From: JBHGYD01 sp041920415 | Lineage (GTDB): Bacteria; Bacillota; Bacilli; Bacillales; Anoxybacillaceae | Reading direction: 5' to 3' | Length of the DNA stretch: 64,000 nt | Assembly: GCA_041920415.1 (NCBI GenBank) | Contig: JBHGYD010000004.1 | Coordinates: forward strand, 37,811-101,810 | Part shown: in pieces, positions 9,410-17,103 of the stretch | Layout of the letters: each line of letters starts with the position of its first letter | Numbering within the stretch: the stretch's first letter is position 1 | Translations under genes and position numbers: made by a program | The notes under the pieces: generated by a model | The model's input: only the letters and a program-made list of their open reading frames with translations | The model's database searches: none | What the model was told of the DNA's origin: nothing

Positions 9410-9438
9410 TTGAGTTTTTGGGGAAGTTTTGCTAAAAT
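9410..9438 (+). promoter_or_regulatory. Candidate sigma-A promoter of smpB
   Basis: TTGAGT at 9410-9415, a 17-bp spacer and TAAAAT at 9433-9438 stand 34 bp before the smpB ATG. Confidence 0.6.
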
Positions 9439-9471
9439 TTTATTTGTCTTTATAAGGGGAGGAAGAGCGCG

Positions 9472-9939
9472 ATGCCAAAAGGTGAAGGGAAACTGATTGC
9501 GCAAAATAAAAAAGCACATCACGATTATTTCATCGAAGAAACATATGAAGCAGGAATCGTTCTGCAAGGAACGGAAATTAAATCGATTCGCGCTGGAAAA
9601 GTAAACTTAAAAGATTCGTTTGCCAAAGTGGAAAAGGGCGAAGTATTTGTTCATAATATGCATATTAGCCCTTACGAACAAGGAAACCGCTACAATCACG
9701 ATCCATTGCGGACAAGAAAGTTGCTTCTTCATCGCCGTGAAATTAACAAGCTAATTGGTTATATTAAAGAACAAGGCTATACGCTCGTTCCGTTAAAACT
9801 CTATATTAAAGATGGCTTTGCCAAGTTATTGTTAGGCGTTGGCAAAGGAAAGAAAAAATACGATAAACGCGAAGATATGAAAAAGAAAGAAGCGAAACGT
9901 GAAGTCGAACGCGCTTTCCGTGAACGCCAAAAAATGTAA
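9472..9939 (+). CDS. smpB: SsrA-binding protein SmpB
   Basis: Binds the tRNA-like end of tmRNA and brings it to stalled ribosomes for trans-translation. It has 155 residues: a central beta-barrel with KKAHHDYFIEETYEAGI and LQGTEIKSIRAGKVNL, and a basic C-terminal tail (about 130-155) that enters the empty mRNA channel. The gene lies directly upstream of ssrA, its partner RNA. The start is supported by GGGGAGGAAGAGCG. Confidence 0.97.
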   Translation: MPKGEGKLIAQNKKAHHDYFIEETYEAGIVLQGTEIKSIRAGKVNLKDSFAKVEKGEVFVHNMHISPYEQGNRYNHDPLRTRKLLLHRREINKLIGYIKEQGYTLVPLKLYIKDGFAKLLLGVGKGKKKYDKREDMKKKEAKREVERAFRERQKM

Positions 9940-9955
9940 TAACAAAACTTTACAA

Positions 9956-9983
9956 TTGAAAAAGAAAACTGCTGTGATATAAT
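9956..9983 (+). promoter_or_regulatory. Promoter of ssrA
   Basis: TTGAAA at 9956-9961, a 16-bp spacer and a perfect TATAAT at 9978-9983. Transcription would begin near 9990, giving a precursor with about 55 nt of 5' leader. Confidence 0.75.
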
Positions 9984-10044
9984 AAATAGTGTCAGTGCCA
10001 GTTCATCTAAGCTTAAGCTTTTTTCGTGAACGTTTCTCCAACAT

Positions 10045-10398
10045 GGGGACGTTACGGATTCGACAGGGGTAGATCGAGCTTAAGCTGCGAGCCGAGGGGA
10101 TCGTCCTCGTAAAAACGTCACCTAAAGATAACTGGCAAAGAAAACTACGCTTTAGCTGCTTAATAATTGCGGCTAGCTCCTCCCTCCATCGCCCATGTGG
10201 TAGGGTCAGGGGTTCATAACGAGTGGGATACGCCCAAGTCCGCCGTCTGAGGACGAGGGAAGAGAACAATCAGACTAGCTGCTCGGAGGCCTGTCGGTAG
10301 GCGGATGATGCAGCGAAAATGAAATATACCGACTACGCTCGTAGACGCTTAAGTGGCGATATCTCTGGACGTGGGTTCGACTCCCACCGTCTCCACCA
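10045..10398 (+). ncRNA. ssrA: Transfer-messenger RNA (tmRNA)
   Basis: Starts GGGGACGTTACGGATTCGAC and ends in a T-arm-like GGTTCGACTCCCACC followed by the paired 3' strand CGTCTCC and a genomic ACCA. The acceptor stem has the hallmark G-U wobble at the third pair. The tag frame is at 10134-10160 and encodes GKENYALAA followed by two TAA stops (10161-10166), the classic ALAA degradation tag. Resumption may begin one codon earlier. It lies next to smpB. Confidence 0.98.
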
Positions 10399-10421
10399 TA
10401 CATAAAAATGGATCATTGGTG

Positions 10422-10452
10422 AAACAGGATAATTACTCAATCCTGTTTTTTT
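10422..10452 (+). terminator. Terminator of ssrA
   Basis: AAACAGGAT pairs with ATCCTGTTT, followed by a run of T. Confidence 0.85.
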
Positions 10453-10719
10453 ATTTATGATTTGTTCTTAAAAATTAAAAATAGTACTTTTTAAGGTGAT
10501 TAAATTGTTGTAGAATTTGTTCTAAGCATTGTTTTTATATATATAATTGTAATAAGGTTCATTTTTGCAGGAAAACACCAATTAAGCGTTGAAGTAAAAT
10601 AATATATAGTATCATTTAGTATACTTTTGTTTGAAACAGGGGAAAATATTAATAACTTCATTCACTTAATGAGGAAGGGGGAATAAAATATTATGAATAC
10701 CTTAAAGGAGAGAGTACAA
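10453..10719. other. AT-rich gap at the start of the post-ssrA accessory region
   Basis: About 270 bp, clearly more AT-rich than the core genes. No coding frame or structured RNA is recognised. It presumably carries the promoter for the small gene at 10720. No copy of the tmRNA 3' end was found here or further on by eye. Confidence 0.4.
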
Positions 10720-10902
10720 ATGAAATCTCTGAAAGAACTTAGAAATCAGAGAAAAAAAACTGATCTTTTGTATACTGGTGAGATTGAAAGCTTAAATGTT
10801 ACCCTTCCTGAAGAAGTTATTAAAGAACAAAGGGATTATTTTGAAAGTATAATTAAGCCAATTTCTCAAAGAGTTTTCTCTAGATATATTAGTAATAATT
10901 AA
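10720..10902 (+). CDS. Small hypothetical protein, possible antitoxin partner
   Basis: 60 residues, basic N-terminal half (KSLKELRNQRKKTD), then a strand-turn-helix-like stretch (VTLPEEVIKEQRDYFESI). No family is recognised. The ATG at 10720 is preferred to 10693 because AAAGGAGAG sits 8 nt before it. It lies 92 bp upstream of a MazF-like gene on the same strand, the usual place for an antitoxin, but a terminator-like hairpin separates the two. The antitoxin role is inference. Confidence 0.5.
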   Translation: MKSLKELRNQRKKTDLLYTGEIESLNVTLPEEVIKEQRDYFESIIKPISQRVFSRYISNN

Positions 10903-10903
10903 G

Positions 10904-10938
10904 AAGATATTATCAATATACTTGGTAATATCTTTTTT
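10904..10938 (+). terminator. Hairpin between the small gene and the MazF-like gene
   Basis: AAGATATTA pairs with TAATATCTT and is followed by TTTTT. As an attenuator it could keep the downstream gene low relative to the upstream one. Confidence 0.7.
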
Positions 10939-10970
10939 TGTTTCTTGGATAGAAGAAATATGTTAAAATT

Positions 10971-10985
10971 CTCCTGAAAAGGAGA
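10971..10985 (+). promoter_or_regulatory. Hairpin sequestering the ribosome site of the MazF-like gene
   Basis: TCTCC pairs with GGAGA around TGAAAA. The 3' arm is the ribosome-binding GGAG. It would damp translation of the following gene. Confidence 0.4.
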
Positions 10986-10994
10986 GTGGGAGAG

Positions 10995-11609
10995 TTGGGG
11001 TATAAAAAAGGGCAATTATTAACATATACGTTTCCTGCAAGAGAAACAAAAAAGATAAATAAATCAGGTGTTATTAAAGATTTTCATAGAGCAGTGGTAT
11101 TACATACTAGAGAAACCCCTTTTAAAACGGTTTTAATTGCTCCAATCACTTCAGCAGAAAGTTTAAAGGCAAACATTCCTCCAAACTATGTTGAGATAAA
11201 ATATGAAGATTATCCCTTGTTTTTAGATCATGATAGTTATATTAATTTAGATATGACACTTGCAGTAGATGAATCTGAATTAGAAGAATTTAAGAAATCT
11301 GGCATCCTTATAAGAGGGACATTGAATCCAAAAGATTTGTACCAGTTAGATTATAAACTTGCACTTACATATGAAATGACGAAGTTTCTTAAGACAGAGA
11401 TATCAAAACAAGTAAGTCATGAAATGGAAACGGTTGTTGAGTTCATTGATTCTAACTTAAGAAAACCAGTTCATCAGTTGTTGTCTAGAATTGATGATTA
11501 TGAGTTAGTTGCCGATATAATTTCGTTAATTGATATGATTATTAACGAAATTAGCAACGAGTATATAAAGAAAGATATAAAAGAAGGTCAATACTTAAAT
11601 GAAGAATAG
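10995..11609 (+). CDS. MazF/PemK-like protein with helical C-terminal extension (putative toxin)
   Basis: 204 residues from the TTG at 10995, chosen because the GTG at 10986 lies on top of the GGAG ribosome site. Residues 1-130 resemble the PemK/MazF barrel: YKKGQLLTY, FHRAVVLHT, KTVLIAPITS, DSYINLDMTLAVDESEL and a final helix after NPKDLYQLDYKLALTYEM. Typical MazF is about 110-120 residues; here about 75 extra, mainly helical residues follow (EMETVVEFIDSNLRKPVHQL onward). MazF-type proteins are mRNA-cleaving RNases; whether this one cuts RNA is unknown. AT-rich composition fits acquisition. Confidence 0.6.
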   Translation: MGYKKGQLLTYTFPARETKKINKSGVIKDFHRAVVLHTRETPFKTVLIAPITSAESLKANIPPNYVEIKYEDYPLFLDHDSYINLDMTLAVDESELEEFKKSGILIRGTLNPKDLYQLDYKLALTYEMTKFLKTEISKQVSHEMETVVEFIDSNLRKPVHQLLSRIDDYELVADIISLIDMIINEISNEYIKKDIKEGQYLNEE

Positions 11610-11832
11610 ACGCTAAAGAATTATAAATGGGGTTTTTTTGAAGTCTAATTGAAGTTGGAACAAAATAGAGCGTCAATATCAACCAAAAATAATACTATAA
11701 ATAACAGTTAGTAATTTCGTGTGGTTTGTGCGGGGGTCTATCCCCACTGCCGAACAAAAAAATAATGAAAAAGGCGGCATTCATTCCCGGCACTATTCTT
11801 ATTTGCTTGGGAGTTATTAAAAGTTGAGTTAG

Positions 11833-11858
11833 ACCTAAAGGTTTTCTTTAGGTTTTTT
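11833..11858 (+). terminator. Rho-independent terminator
   Basis: ACCTAAAG pairs with CTTTAGGT around GTTTT, then a T tract. It lies just before the group II intron-like sequence, which is the preferred target type of class C group II introns. Confidence 0.75.
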
Positions 11859-11865
11859 ATTTTAT

Positions 11866-12120
11866 GCGTGCCCAGCTAAGCTGTTGCCTGCTTACTGTTG
11901 GAAGCCCAGTCTGAGTAAGTGCCAAGCTGCTCAGTAGCTGACAGGCAACTGGTGGAGAAATCTAGGCTCTCGCCCTGTAACAAAGTAACTCTCAAGAAGA
12001 GAGCGAGCGAATCAGTAGACCGTAACATGAAGTGAATACTGCCGCCTTGTCAGAAAAGACCTCCTTGGAGGACAAAGGGAAGTCGAGCCTGGATAAAATG
12101 GGCGAAGACTATGAAGGGTT
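11866..12120 (+). mobile_element. 5' remnant of a group II intron (domain I), probably class C
   Basis: GC-richer and highly structured compared with its surroundings. It starts GCGTGCCCAGC about 8 nt after a terminator T tract. Paired arms: GTTGCCTG (11883) with CAGGCAAC (11942), CTTACT with AGTAAG, CTCTC with GAGAG, CCTCC with GGAGG. The stretches GACCGTAACATGAAGTGAAT and GGGAAGTCGAGCCTGG match domain I of bacterial group II introns as remembered. No reverse transcriptase frame and no domain V follow before 12300, so it is a truncated, presumably inactive copy. The 11610-11832 stretch before it shows no gene. Confidence 0.55.
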
Positions 12121-12251
12121 CACTTATTATTACTCATATATAAATCTACATATTAGAGCTAACTCTAAGTCAAGAGGTTCTTTGACAAACACATAAGACT
12201 ATATATTAACAGAACTTTATTCACGGTAGACCAAAGGAAGTTATTTACAAG

Positions 12252-12280
12252 TTGACAATATAAACTGTAACAATTATTAT
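12252..12280 (+). promoter_or_regulatory. Sigma-A promoter of the Rrf2 regulator gene
   Basis: Perfect TTGACA at 12252-12257, 17-bp spacer, TATTAT at 12275-12280. Confidence 0.8.
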
Positions 12281-12284
12281 TACA
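12266..12284. promoter_or_regulatory. Palindromic operator candidate overlapping the -10
   Basis: TGTAACAATTATTATTACA is a 19-bp near-perfect inverted repeat (one mismatched pair) lying over the -10 of the Rrf2 gene. This is a typical position for autorepression by a small winged-helix dimer. The flanking ACTGTAA recurs upstream of mnmA at 12786-12792. Confidence 0.55.
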
Positions 12285-12303
12285 TTTAGGAGGAAGGTTC
12301 ATT

Positions 12304-12714
12304 ATGAATAGCGATTTTTCGATTGCCGTTCACTGCGTTGCTTATCTAGCTAAAAAGCAAAACCAACGAGTGACCAGTGAAGACATCGCTCAAAGTGTTT
12401 CTGTCCATCCAGTAAGGTTAAGGAAAATTTTGAGCACATTAAGGAAAGAAAATATTATTACTTCTAAAGAAGGGGCAAAAGGCGGATTCTCTTTAAACGA
12501 TCAACCTGAACATATTACGTTAGACAAAATATTTAAAATCACTAGCGAGGAAACGCTTGTACCGAAATGTCCTGATTCCAATGAGAATTGCCCAATAGGT
12601 AAAAACCTATCAGACATACTCATTCGCATTTTTCACAATGCGGAAGAACACTTTTTAAACTATTTAAAAGGTGTGACGATTAAAGATATCATTGACGAAA
12701 TCAATAATAGTTAG
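12304..12714 (+). CDS. Rrf2-family transcriptional regulator (YwnA-like)
   Basis: 136 residues. N-terminal winged helix (about 1-65) starting MNSDFSIAVHCVAYLAKKQN and with the typical KEGAKGGFSL wing. The Rrf2 cysteine region is reduced to KCPDSNENCPIGKN (about residues 93-106), two cysteines instead of the three used for Fe-S binding by IscR or NsrR, so a thiol-based or ligand-free sensor is more likely. Closest remembered relative is B. subtilis YwnA. Own promoter and operator upstream, terminator downstream, mnmA next. AGGAGGAAGG precedes the ATG. Confidence 0.88.
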   Translation: MNSDFSIAVHCVAYLAKKQNQRVTSEDIAQSVSVHPVRLRKILSTLRKENIITSKEGAKGGFSLNDQPEHITLDKIFKITSEETLVPKCPDSNENCPIGKNLSDILIRIFHNAEEHFLNYLKGVTIKDIIDEINNS

Positions 12715-12734
12715 TTTTCATACGTGAAACAAGA

Positions 12735-12779
12735 GCACAACTAATACTTTGTGTTAGTTGTGCGGCATAAATTTTTTTA
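12735..12779 (+). terminator. Terminator of the Rrf2 gene
   Basis: GCACAACTAA pairs exactly with TTAGTTGTGC, followed after a few bases by TTTTTTT. Confidence 0.75.
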
Positions 12780-12784
12780 AACAT

Positions 12785-12809
12785 AACTGTAATGAAAAAT
12801 ATTTCAGTT
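12785..12809. promoter_or_regulatory. Inverted repeat upstream of mnmA, possible Rrf2 site
   Basis: AACTGTAAT and ATTTCAGTT form imperfect arms (8 of 9 pairs) around a 7-bp centre. The left arm shares ACTGTAA with the operator of the Rrf2 gene, so the same regulator may act here. Confidence 0.35.
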
Positions 12810-12825
12810 TAAGGGGGGAATAAGG

Positions 12826-13938
12826 TTGAAGAAAAAACGAGTTGTCGTTGGAATGTCCGGTGGGGTAGATTCCTCTGTGGCTGCTTACCTTCTTAAAAAA
12901 GAAGGGTACGACGTCATCGGTGTATTTATGAAAAACTGGGATGATATCAATGATGATGGTGTATGTACGGCAGCGGAAGATTATGAAGATGTTATGAGAG
13001 TAGCTAATCAACTCGGTATTCCTTACTATAGTGTGAACTTTGAAAAAGAATACTGGGATCATGTATTTACGTACTTCATGGATGAGCTCAAGCGAGGTCG
13101 AACACCTAATCCAGATGTATTATGTAATACCGAAATTAAATTTAAAGCGTTCGTTGACTACGCCCTTTCACTAGATGCTGATTATATCGCGACAGGTCAT
13201 TACGCAAGAATCAACAGAGAAAATGGACAAATCACCTTACTACGTGGAAAAGACTCCAATAAAGATCAAACTTATTTTCTTAGCCAATTAACGGCAGACC
13301 ATTTGTCTAAAGTTCTGTTTCCACTAGGAGAATTAACGAAGGATGAGGTACGAAAAATCGCTCAAGAATTGAACCTTATTACCGCCAATAAAAAAGATAG
13401 TACTGGAATCTGTTTTATTGGAGAAAGAAATTTCAAAAGCTTTTTAAAGAATTTTTTACCGGCACAGCCCGGAGAAATTCGTTCAATCGATGGGGAAGTG
13501 CTAGGAACTCATGATGGGTTAATGTATTACACAATTGGTCAACGAAAAGGACTTGGCATCGGTGGTAAAGGAACAGGTGAACCTTGGTATGTCGTCGATA
13601 AAGATTTAGAAAACAACGTTTTACTCGTCGCTCAAGGAAAAAACCATCCGGCATTGTTCTCCACCGGTCTCATTGCATCTAACATTAACTTTATTAATGG
13701 GGATGTTCATCCACGTACATTTGCATGTACAGCTAAATTCAGATACCGTCAAGAAGATCAAAAGGTAAACGTTCATATTCGTCCGGATGGAACGGTCTTT
13801 GTAGAATTCGAAAAACCAATTAAAGCTGTTACTCCGGGCCAAGTAGCGGTATTTTATGACAATGAGATTTGTCTTGGCAGTGCCATTATTGACAAAGTGA
13901 TAAAAGATGATGCAGCCATTGCTGCTGTCGCATCGTAA
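12826..13938 (+). CDS. mnmA: tRNA-specific 2-thiouridylase MnmA (possibly a second copy)
   Basis: Thiolates U34 of tRNA-Glu, -Gln and -Lys using sulfur relayed from a cysteine desulfurase. It has 370 residues. The PP-loop GMSGGVDSSVAAYLL is at about 9-23, the first catalytic Cys in PDVLCNTEIKF (about 103) and the second in GICFIGERNF (about 199), so it looks active. TTG start behind AAGGGGGGAATAAGG. In Bacillus the housekeeping gene lies in cymR-iscS-mnmA; here no desulfurase is adjacent and the gene sits in an accessory block after an Rrf2 gene, so a second, acquired copy is inferred. Confidence 0.92.
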   Translation: MKKKRVVVGMSGGVDSSVAAYLLKKEGYDVIGVFMKNWDDINDDGVCTAAEDYEDVMRVANQLGIPYYSVNFEKEYWDHVFTYFMDELKRGRTPNPDVLCNTEIKFKAFVDYALSLDADYIATGHYARINRENGQITLLRGKDSNKDQTYFLSQLTADHLSKVLFPLGELTKDEVRKIAQELNLITANKKDSTGICFIGERNFKSFLKNFLPAQPGEIRSIDGEVLGTHDGLMYYTIGQRKGLGIGGKGTGEPWYVVDKDLENNVLLVAQGKNHPALFSTGLIASNINFINGDVHPRTFACTAKFRYRQEDQKVNVHIRPDGTVFVEFEKPIKAVTPGQVAVFYDNEICLGSAIIDKVIKDDAAIAAVAS

Positions 13939-14130
13939 AAAGATCGTTATGGAAATTAAAGATTTTTCTATATATATTTGTTTTTTACAAAAGATAAATA
14001 TTGTTCCTATCAGTGTTTAACAGGACTGTATGTATCGGCTAGATCTAAAAGAGGTTTTAAGCTTTCAGATGTGGCATAACGTAATGATTTTAATTATGTA
14101 TGGCTCAACTTTTCTTAGGGAGTGGTAACA

Positions 14131-15075
14131 ATGGAAAAATTTAAAAATCATAAAGGGTATTCACGCATGTATCAAGAAAACAAACTGACTTTAGGGTTGT
14201 TCTTTCCAATTGAATCGTATATGGGGGACGTCCCTGAGATGAATATAGAAAAGCAAATGAAGTTAGCAAAACGGGCAGAAGAGCTCAATTTCGCTTCATT
14301 ATTTGTGAGAGATGTACCATTACGCGATCCAAATTTCGGTGATGTCGGGCAAATGTATGATCCGTTTACGTATTTAGGGTATGTTGCTGCCAACACAGAA
14401 AAGATTGCCTTAGGAACGGGAAGTATTATTTTAACGTTGCGCCACCCTCTTCATGTCGCAAAAGCTGCAGCTTCTGTAGACAGATTATCTGGTGAAAGAC
14501 TCATTCTCGGTGTCGCAACAGGTGACCGTCCAATCGAGTTTCCAGCATTCTCTGTGAATCCAGAAGATCGGGGCGAATTATTCCGAGAATCAGTGGCTGT
14601 CATGAGAAAAGCATGGAAAGAGCATTTTCCTACCATTGACTCTGCACGAGTGCATATGACAAGTGGAGATCTTTTACCAAAACCGAAATTGTCAGACATA
14701 CCATTAATGGTGACAGGTCACAGTGGGCAGTCTCCTGAATGGATTGCTGAACATAGTGATGGTTGGATTTACTATCCACGTGGACTCAAATTTCAAAAAG
14801 CATTAATCGACCATTGGCGTTCGTTAACAGAGGAATTTAAGCCATTTACCCAATCTCTTTATATTGATTTAGCGGAAGACCCAAATCATGTACCAATACC
14901 GATTCATCTTGGATTCCGTACGGGGCGAAATTTCGTTATCGAATTTCTTGCAGCTTTACAAGATGCGGGTGTGAACCATGTCATCATCAACTTAAAATAT
15001 GGCCAACGCCCAGTGGAAGAAGTGATCGAAGAATTAGGTGAATTTGTGCTTCCACATTTTCCGGCTTTATCATGA
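14131..15075 (+). CDS. LLM-class flavin-dependent oxidoreductase
   Basis: 314 residues, luciferase-like TIM barrel that would use reduced FMN (F420 is less likely in Bacillaceae). Recognisable parts are LTLGLFFPIESYMGD near the N-terminus, SLFVRDVPLRDPNFGD, LGTGSIILTLRHPLHVAKAA and LSGERLILGVATGDRP. It resembles the small Bacillus luciferase-type family with a shortened barrel insert. ATG at 14131 is chosen, 8 nt after AGGGAG; an in-frame GTG lies 9 nt earlier. It heads a compact run with the next two genes. Substrate unknown. Confidence 0.85.
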   Translation: MEKFKNHKGYSRMYQENKLTLGLFFPIESYMGDVPEMNIEKQMKLAKRAEELNFASLFVRDVPLRDPNFGDVGQMYDPFTYLGYVAANTEKIALGTGSIILTLRHPLHVAKAAASVDRLSGERLILGVATGDRPIEFPAFSVNPEDRGELFRESVAVMRKAWKEHFPTIDSARVHMTSGDLLPKPKLSDIPLMVTGHSGQSPEWIAEHSDGWIYYPRGLKFQKALIDHWRSLTEEFKPFTQSLYIDLAEDPNHVPIPIHLGFRTGRNFVIEFLAALQDAGVNHVIINLKYGQRPVEEVIEELGEFVLPHFPALS

Positions 15076-15121
15076 TGAGAAACAATCTTAAAGCCATCAA
15101 TATAAGAAAGGACGGATACGG

Positions 15122-15766
15122 ATGAAAGTTTTGGTCATTGGCGCCAACGGAAAAGTAGGCCAACAAGTGGTGAACATGCTTCATGCGCATGAACAACATA
15201 CCGTTCGTGCGATGGTTCGAAAACAAGAGCAATTGGAGGCTTTTCAGAAAAAAGGAATTGAAGCGGTACTCGCTGATCTTGAAGGTACTGTCGATGAAAT
15301 TGCCGAAGCAGCCAAAGGTTGTGATGCGATCGTATTCTCCGCTGGTTCAGGTGGACACACAGGAGCAGATAAAACATTGCTTGTCGATTTAGATGGTGCT
15401 GTAAAAGCAATGGAAGCTGCAGAAAAAGTCGGAATTAAACGATTTGTCATGGTGAGCTCATTCCAAGCTCACAACCGTGAGAACTGGCCTGAAAGCATTA
15501 AACCTTATTATGTTGCTAAACATTATGCTGACCGTATGTTAATGAATAGCGGTTTAAATTATACGATTATTCGTCCGGGTTATCTTCGTAATGAAAAAGG
15601 CACGGGGTTGATTACTGTAGCAGAGAACTTAAATGGTGGGAGCATTCCACGTGAAGATGTAGCGAGAACAATCGTTCAATCTCTTGATGAACCAAATACG
15701 TATAAAAAAGCATTCGATTTAATGTCAGGGGATACAGAGATTGCTGAAGCGTTGAAATCGCTGTAA
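15122..15766 (+). CDS. NAD(P)-binding SDR-family protein (YhfK/YwnB-like)
   Basis: 214 residues, atypical short-chain dehydrogenase fold. The nucleotide-binding glycine motif is VIGANGKVGQQV (about 4-15), acidic D52 region ADLEG, and the YVAKHYADRML helix carries the Tyr-x3-Lys pair expected of SDR catalysis. IIRPGYL follows. Families of this kind include NAD(P)H-binding sugar epimerase-like or quinone-related proteins. It lies 46 bp after the flavin enzyme and 33 bp before the isomerase gene, so probably co-transcribed. Exact reaction unknown. Confidence 0.87.
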   Translation: MKVLVIGANGKVGQQVVNMLHAHEQHTVRAMVRKQEQLEAFQKKGIEAVLADLEGTVDEIAEAAKGCDAIVFSAGSGGHTGADKTLLVDLDGAVKAMEAAEKVGIKRFVMVSSFQAHNRENWPESIKPYYVAKHYADRMLMNSGLNYTIIRPGYLRNEKGTGLITVAENLNGGSIPREDVARTIVQSLDEPNTYKKAFDLMSGDTEIAEALKSL

Positions 15767-15799
15767 TGAACCATTCATTGGAAAGGAGAAATTGGAAAT

Positions 15800-16648
15800 A
15801 TGGCTTACCCATTTTATGCAATGGATTTTGCTTTTTATAACTCAATGGGCATTTATAGCTTTGAAGCTCGATGTGAAATGTTAAAAGAAATCGGGTATGA
15901 TGCGACACATTTATCCGTCTGGCACGGAGAACGATGGAGAGATGTAGAGAAGCTCAAAAACGTTAAAGAGAAATATGGTCTGGACGTCGCTGGCGTGTAC
16001 ATTGTGTTAGACCTTTCATTAGGTGAGGACCATCCAAGAAATACGGGCATTTTAAAAATGCTGGAGATCATGGAGGGGTGCTCCACGGTCGAGCTGGCGA
16101 TTCAATCCGTCGGACATCATATACGCCCTTCAGACCCTAAAGGGGACGACATCGCAGTGAAGTGGCTAGAAAAAGCACTTAAGATTGCAGAGCGAAGAAA
16201 CATTAACATCTTACTTTACACACACCTATCATTCTGGGTTGAACGCCATGAAGATGCAGTGAGACTTTGTAAGCGTCTTAATCATCCTAATCTCGGAATT
16301 GTATTTTGTGGCTACCATTGGTACGCAGTCGATGGAACAAATCTATCAGCTACGCTTAAAGCGGTATCTCCTTACTTGAAACAAGTGAACATTTCTGGTA
16401 GTCGTCGCAATCCACACGGTTTTGGTGGAGTTGCAACAATCGAACCTTTGGACGTCGGGGAGTTAGATAATTTTGCGTTACTTGGGCAGTTAAAAAAGAT
16501 GGGGTACAATGGAATGATTGGTTACCAAGGTTGGAGTGAAGGAGGCGACGCTTACAGTAAGCTAAGTCGTTCACTCAAAGCGTTCCGTGATATGGAACGT
16601 AGACTTGAGGCACATCCACATTGGGCGGATTTAAAATTAACTCCATAA
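15800..16648 (+). CDS. Sugar phosphate isomerase/epimerase family protein
   Basis: 282 residues, xylose-isomerase-like TIM barrel (AP endonuclease 2 family). The metal-site strand pattern is present but divergent: VELAIQSVGHH, ILLYTHLSFWVE, NLGIVFCGYHWYAVDG and VNISGSRR. The end shows MIGYQGWSEGGDAYSKL. AAAGGAG precedes the ATG. Last of the three-gene run with the flavin oxidoreductase and SDR protein, a combination that suggests oxidation and isomerisation of a polyol or sugar acid; this is inference. Confidence 0.8.
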   Translation: MAYPFYAMDFAFYNSMGIYSFEARCEMLKEIGYDATHLSVWHGERWRDVEKLKNVKEKYGLDVAGVYIVLDLSLGEDHPRNTGILKMLEIMEGCSTVELAIQSVGHHIRPSDPKGDDIAVKWLEKALKIAERRNINILLYTHLSFWVERHEDAVRLCKRLNHPNLGIVFCGYHWYAVDGTNLSATLKAVSPYLKQVNISGSRRNPHGFGGVATIEPLDVGELDNFALLGQLKKMGYNGMIGYQGWSEGGDAYSKLSRSLKAFRDMERRLEAHPHWADLKLTP

Positions 16649-16702
16649 TAGAATGTGGTACTAGTCGAACAATAAAGTTCAACTAGCGCCACAGGTATTT
16701 AG

Positions 16703-16758
16703 CATGTTCACCGAGAAGTTTCCCACCTCTAAACAACGTGTAGGTGGGAGAGGTTCAT
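16703..16758 (+). mobile_element. Solitary IS200/IS605-type right-end hairpin, copy 1
   Basis: CCGAGAAGTTTCCCACCTCT then a short loop and GTAGGTGGGAGAGGTTCAT. The CCCACCT/AGGTGGG stem and the closing TTCAT match the right end of IS200/IS605 tnpB elements, which is also the 3' scaffold of their guide RNA. No tnpA or tnpB is adjacent. A near-identical copy lies at 17699. Confidence 0.6.
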
Positions 16759-16788
16759 TAAGTTCTAAAGAGCATAATTGAGAAACAG

Positions 16789-16829
16789 TATAAAAAGAGC
16801 ATGGAACTAGTTTCCATGCTCTTTTTATA
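16789..16829. terminator. Bidirectional terminator
   Basis: Perfect 18-bp inverted repeat (TATAAAAAGAGCATGGAA and its complement) around CTAGT, with A tract before and T tract inside the 3' arm. It ends the isomerase transcript. The rest of 16649-17103 is AT-rich with no gene seen. Confidence 0.85.
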
Positions 16830-17103
16830 CGCCCGGCATCTTTGATAGAAGAACTAAAAGTCAAGAAAAAACAAGAAGATACAATTATGTCTTCATTTTG
16901 TAACATAATTACTAATTCTATGAAACATAATTGTTATATTTTATTGATATTCTATTGTTACGATATAAATTCAACTTAAATTCTCGACATATGAATGCGA
17001 CATGAAAATAGACTGGAGCCCTATTAAGAGATGGCAATCTACCTTTTAAATATGTCGAAAAATCAATTTGATTTATAGAAATTAAGCAAGGGGGAGTAGT
17101 ATT

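Noticed and set aside
10003..10269. 88-residue minus-strand frame
   Set aside because: Lies inside the tmRNA gene.
10399..16702. Second copy of the tmRNA 3' end marking an island border
   Set aside because: No stretch matching the last 20-30 nt of ssrA was seen by eye; a computed repeat search would settle it.
16891..17090. WalR-type box before the LysM-3D gene
   Set aside because: YocH relatives are under WalR, but I found only single TGTWA halves (near 16900, 16930 and 16955) without a second half at the right spacing.
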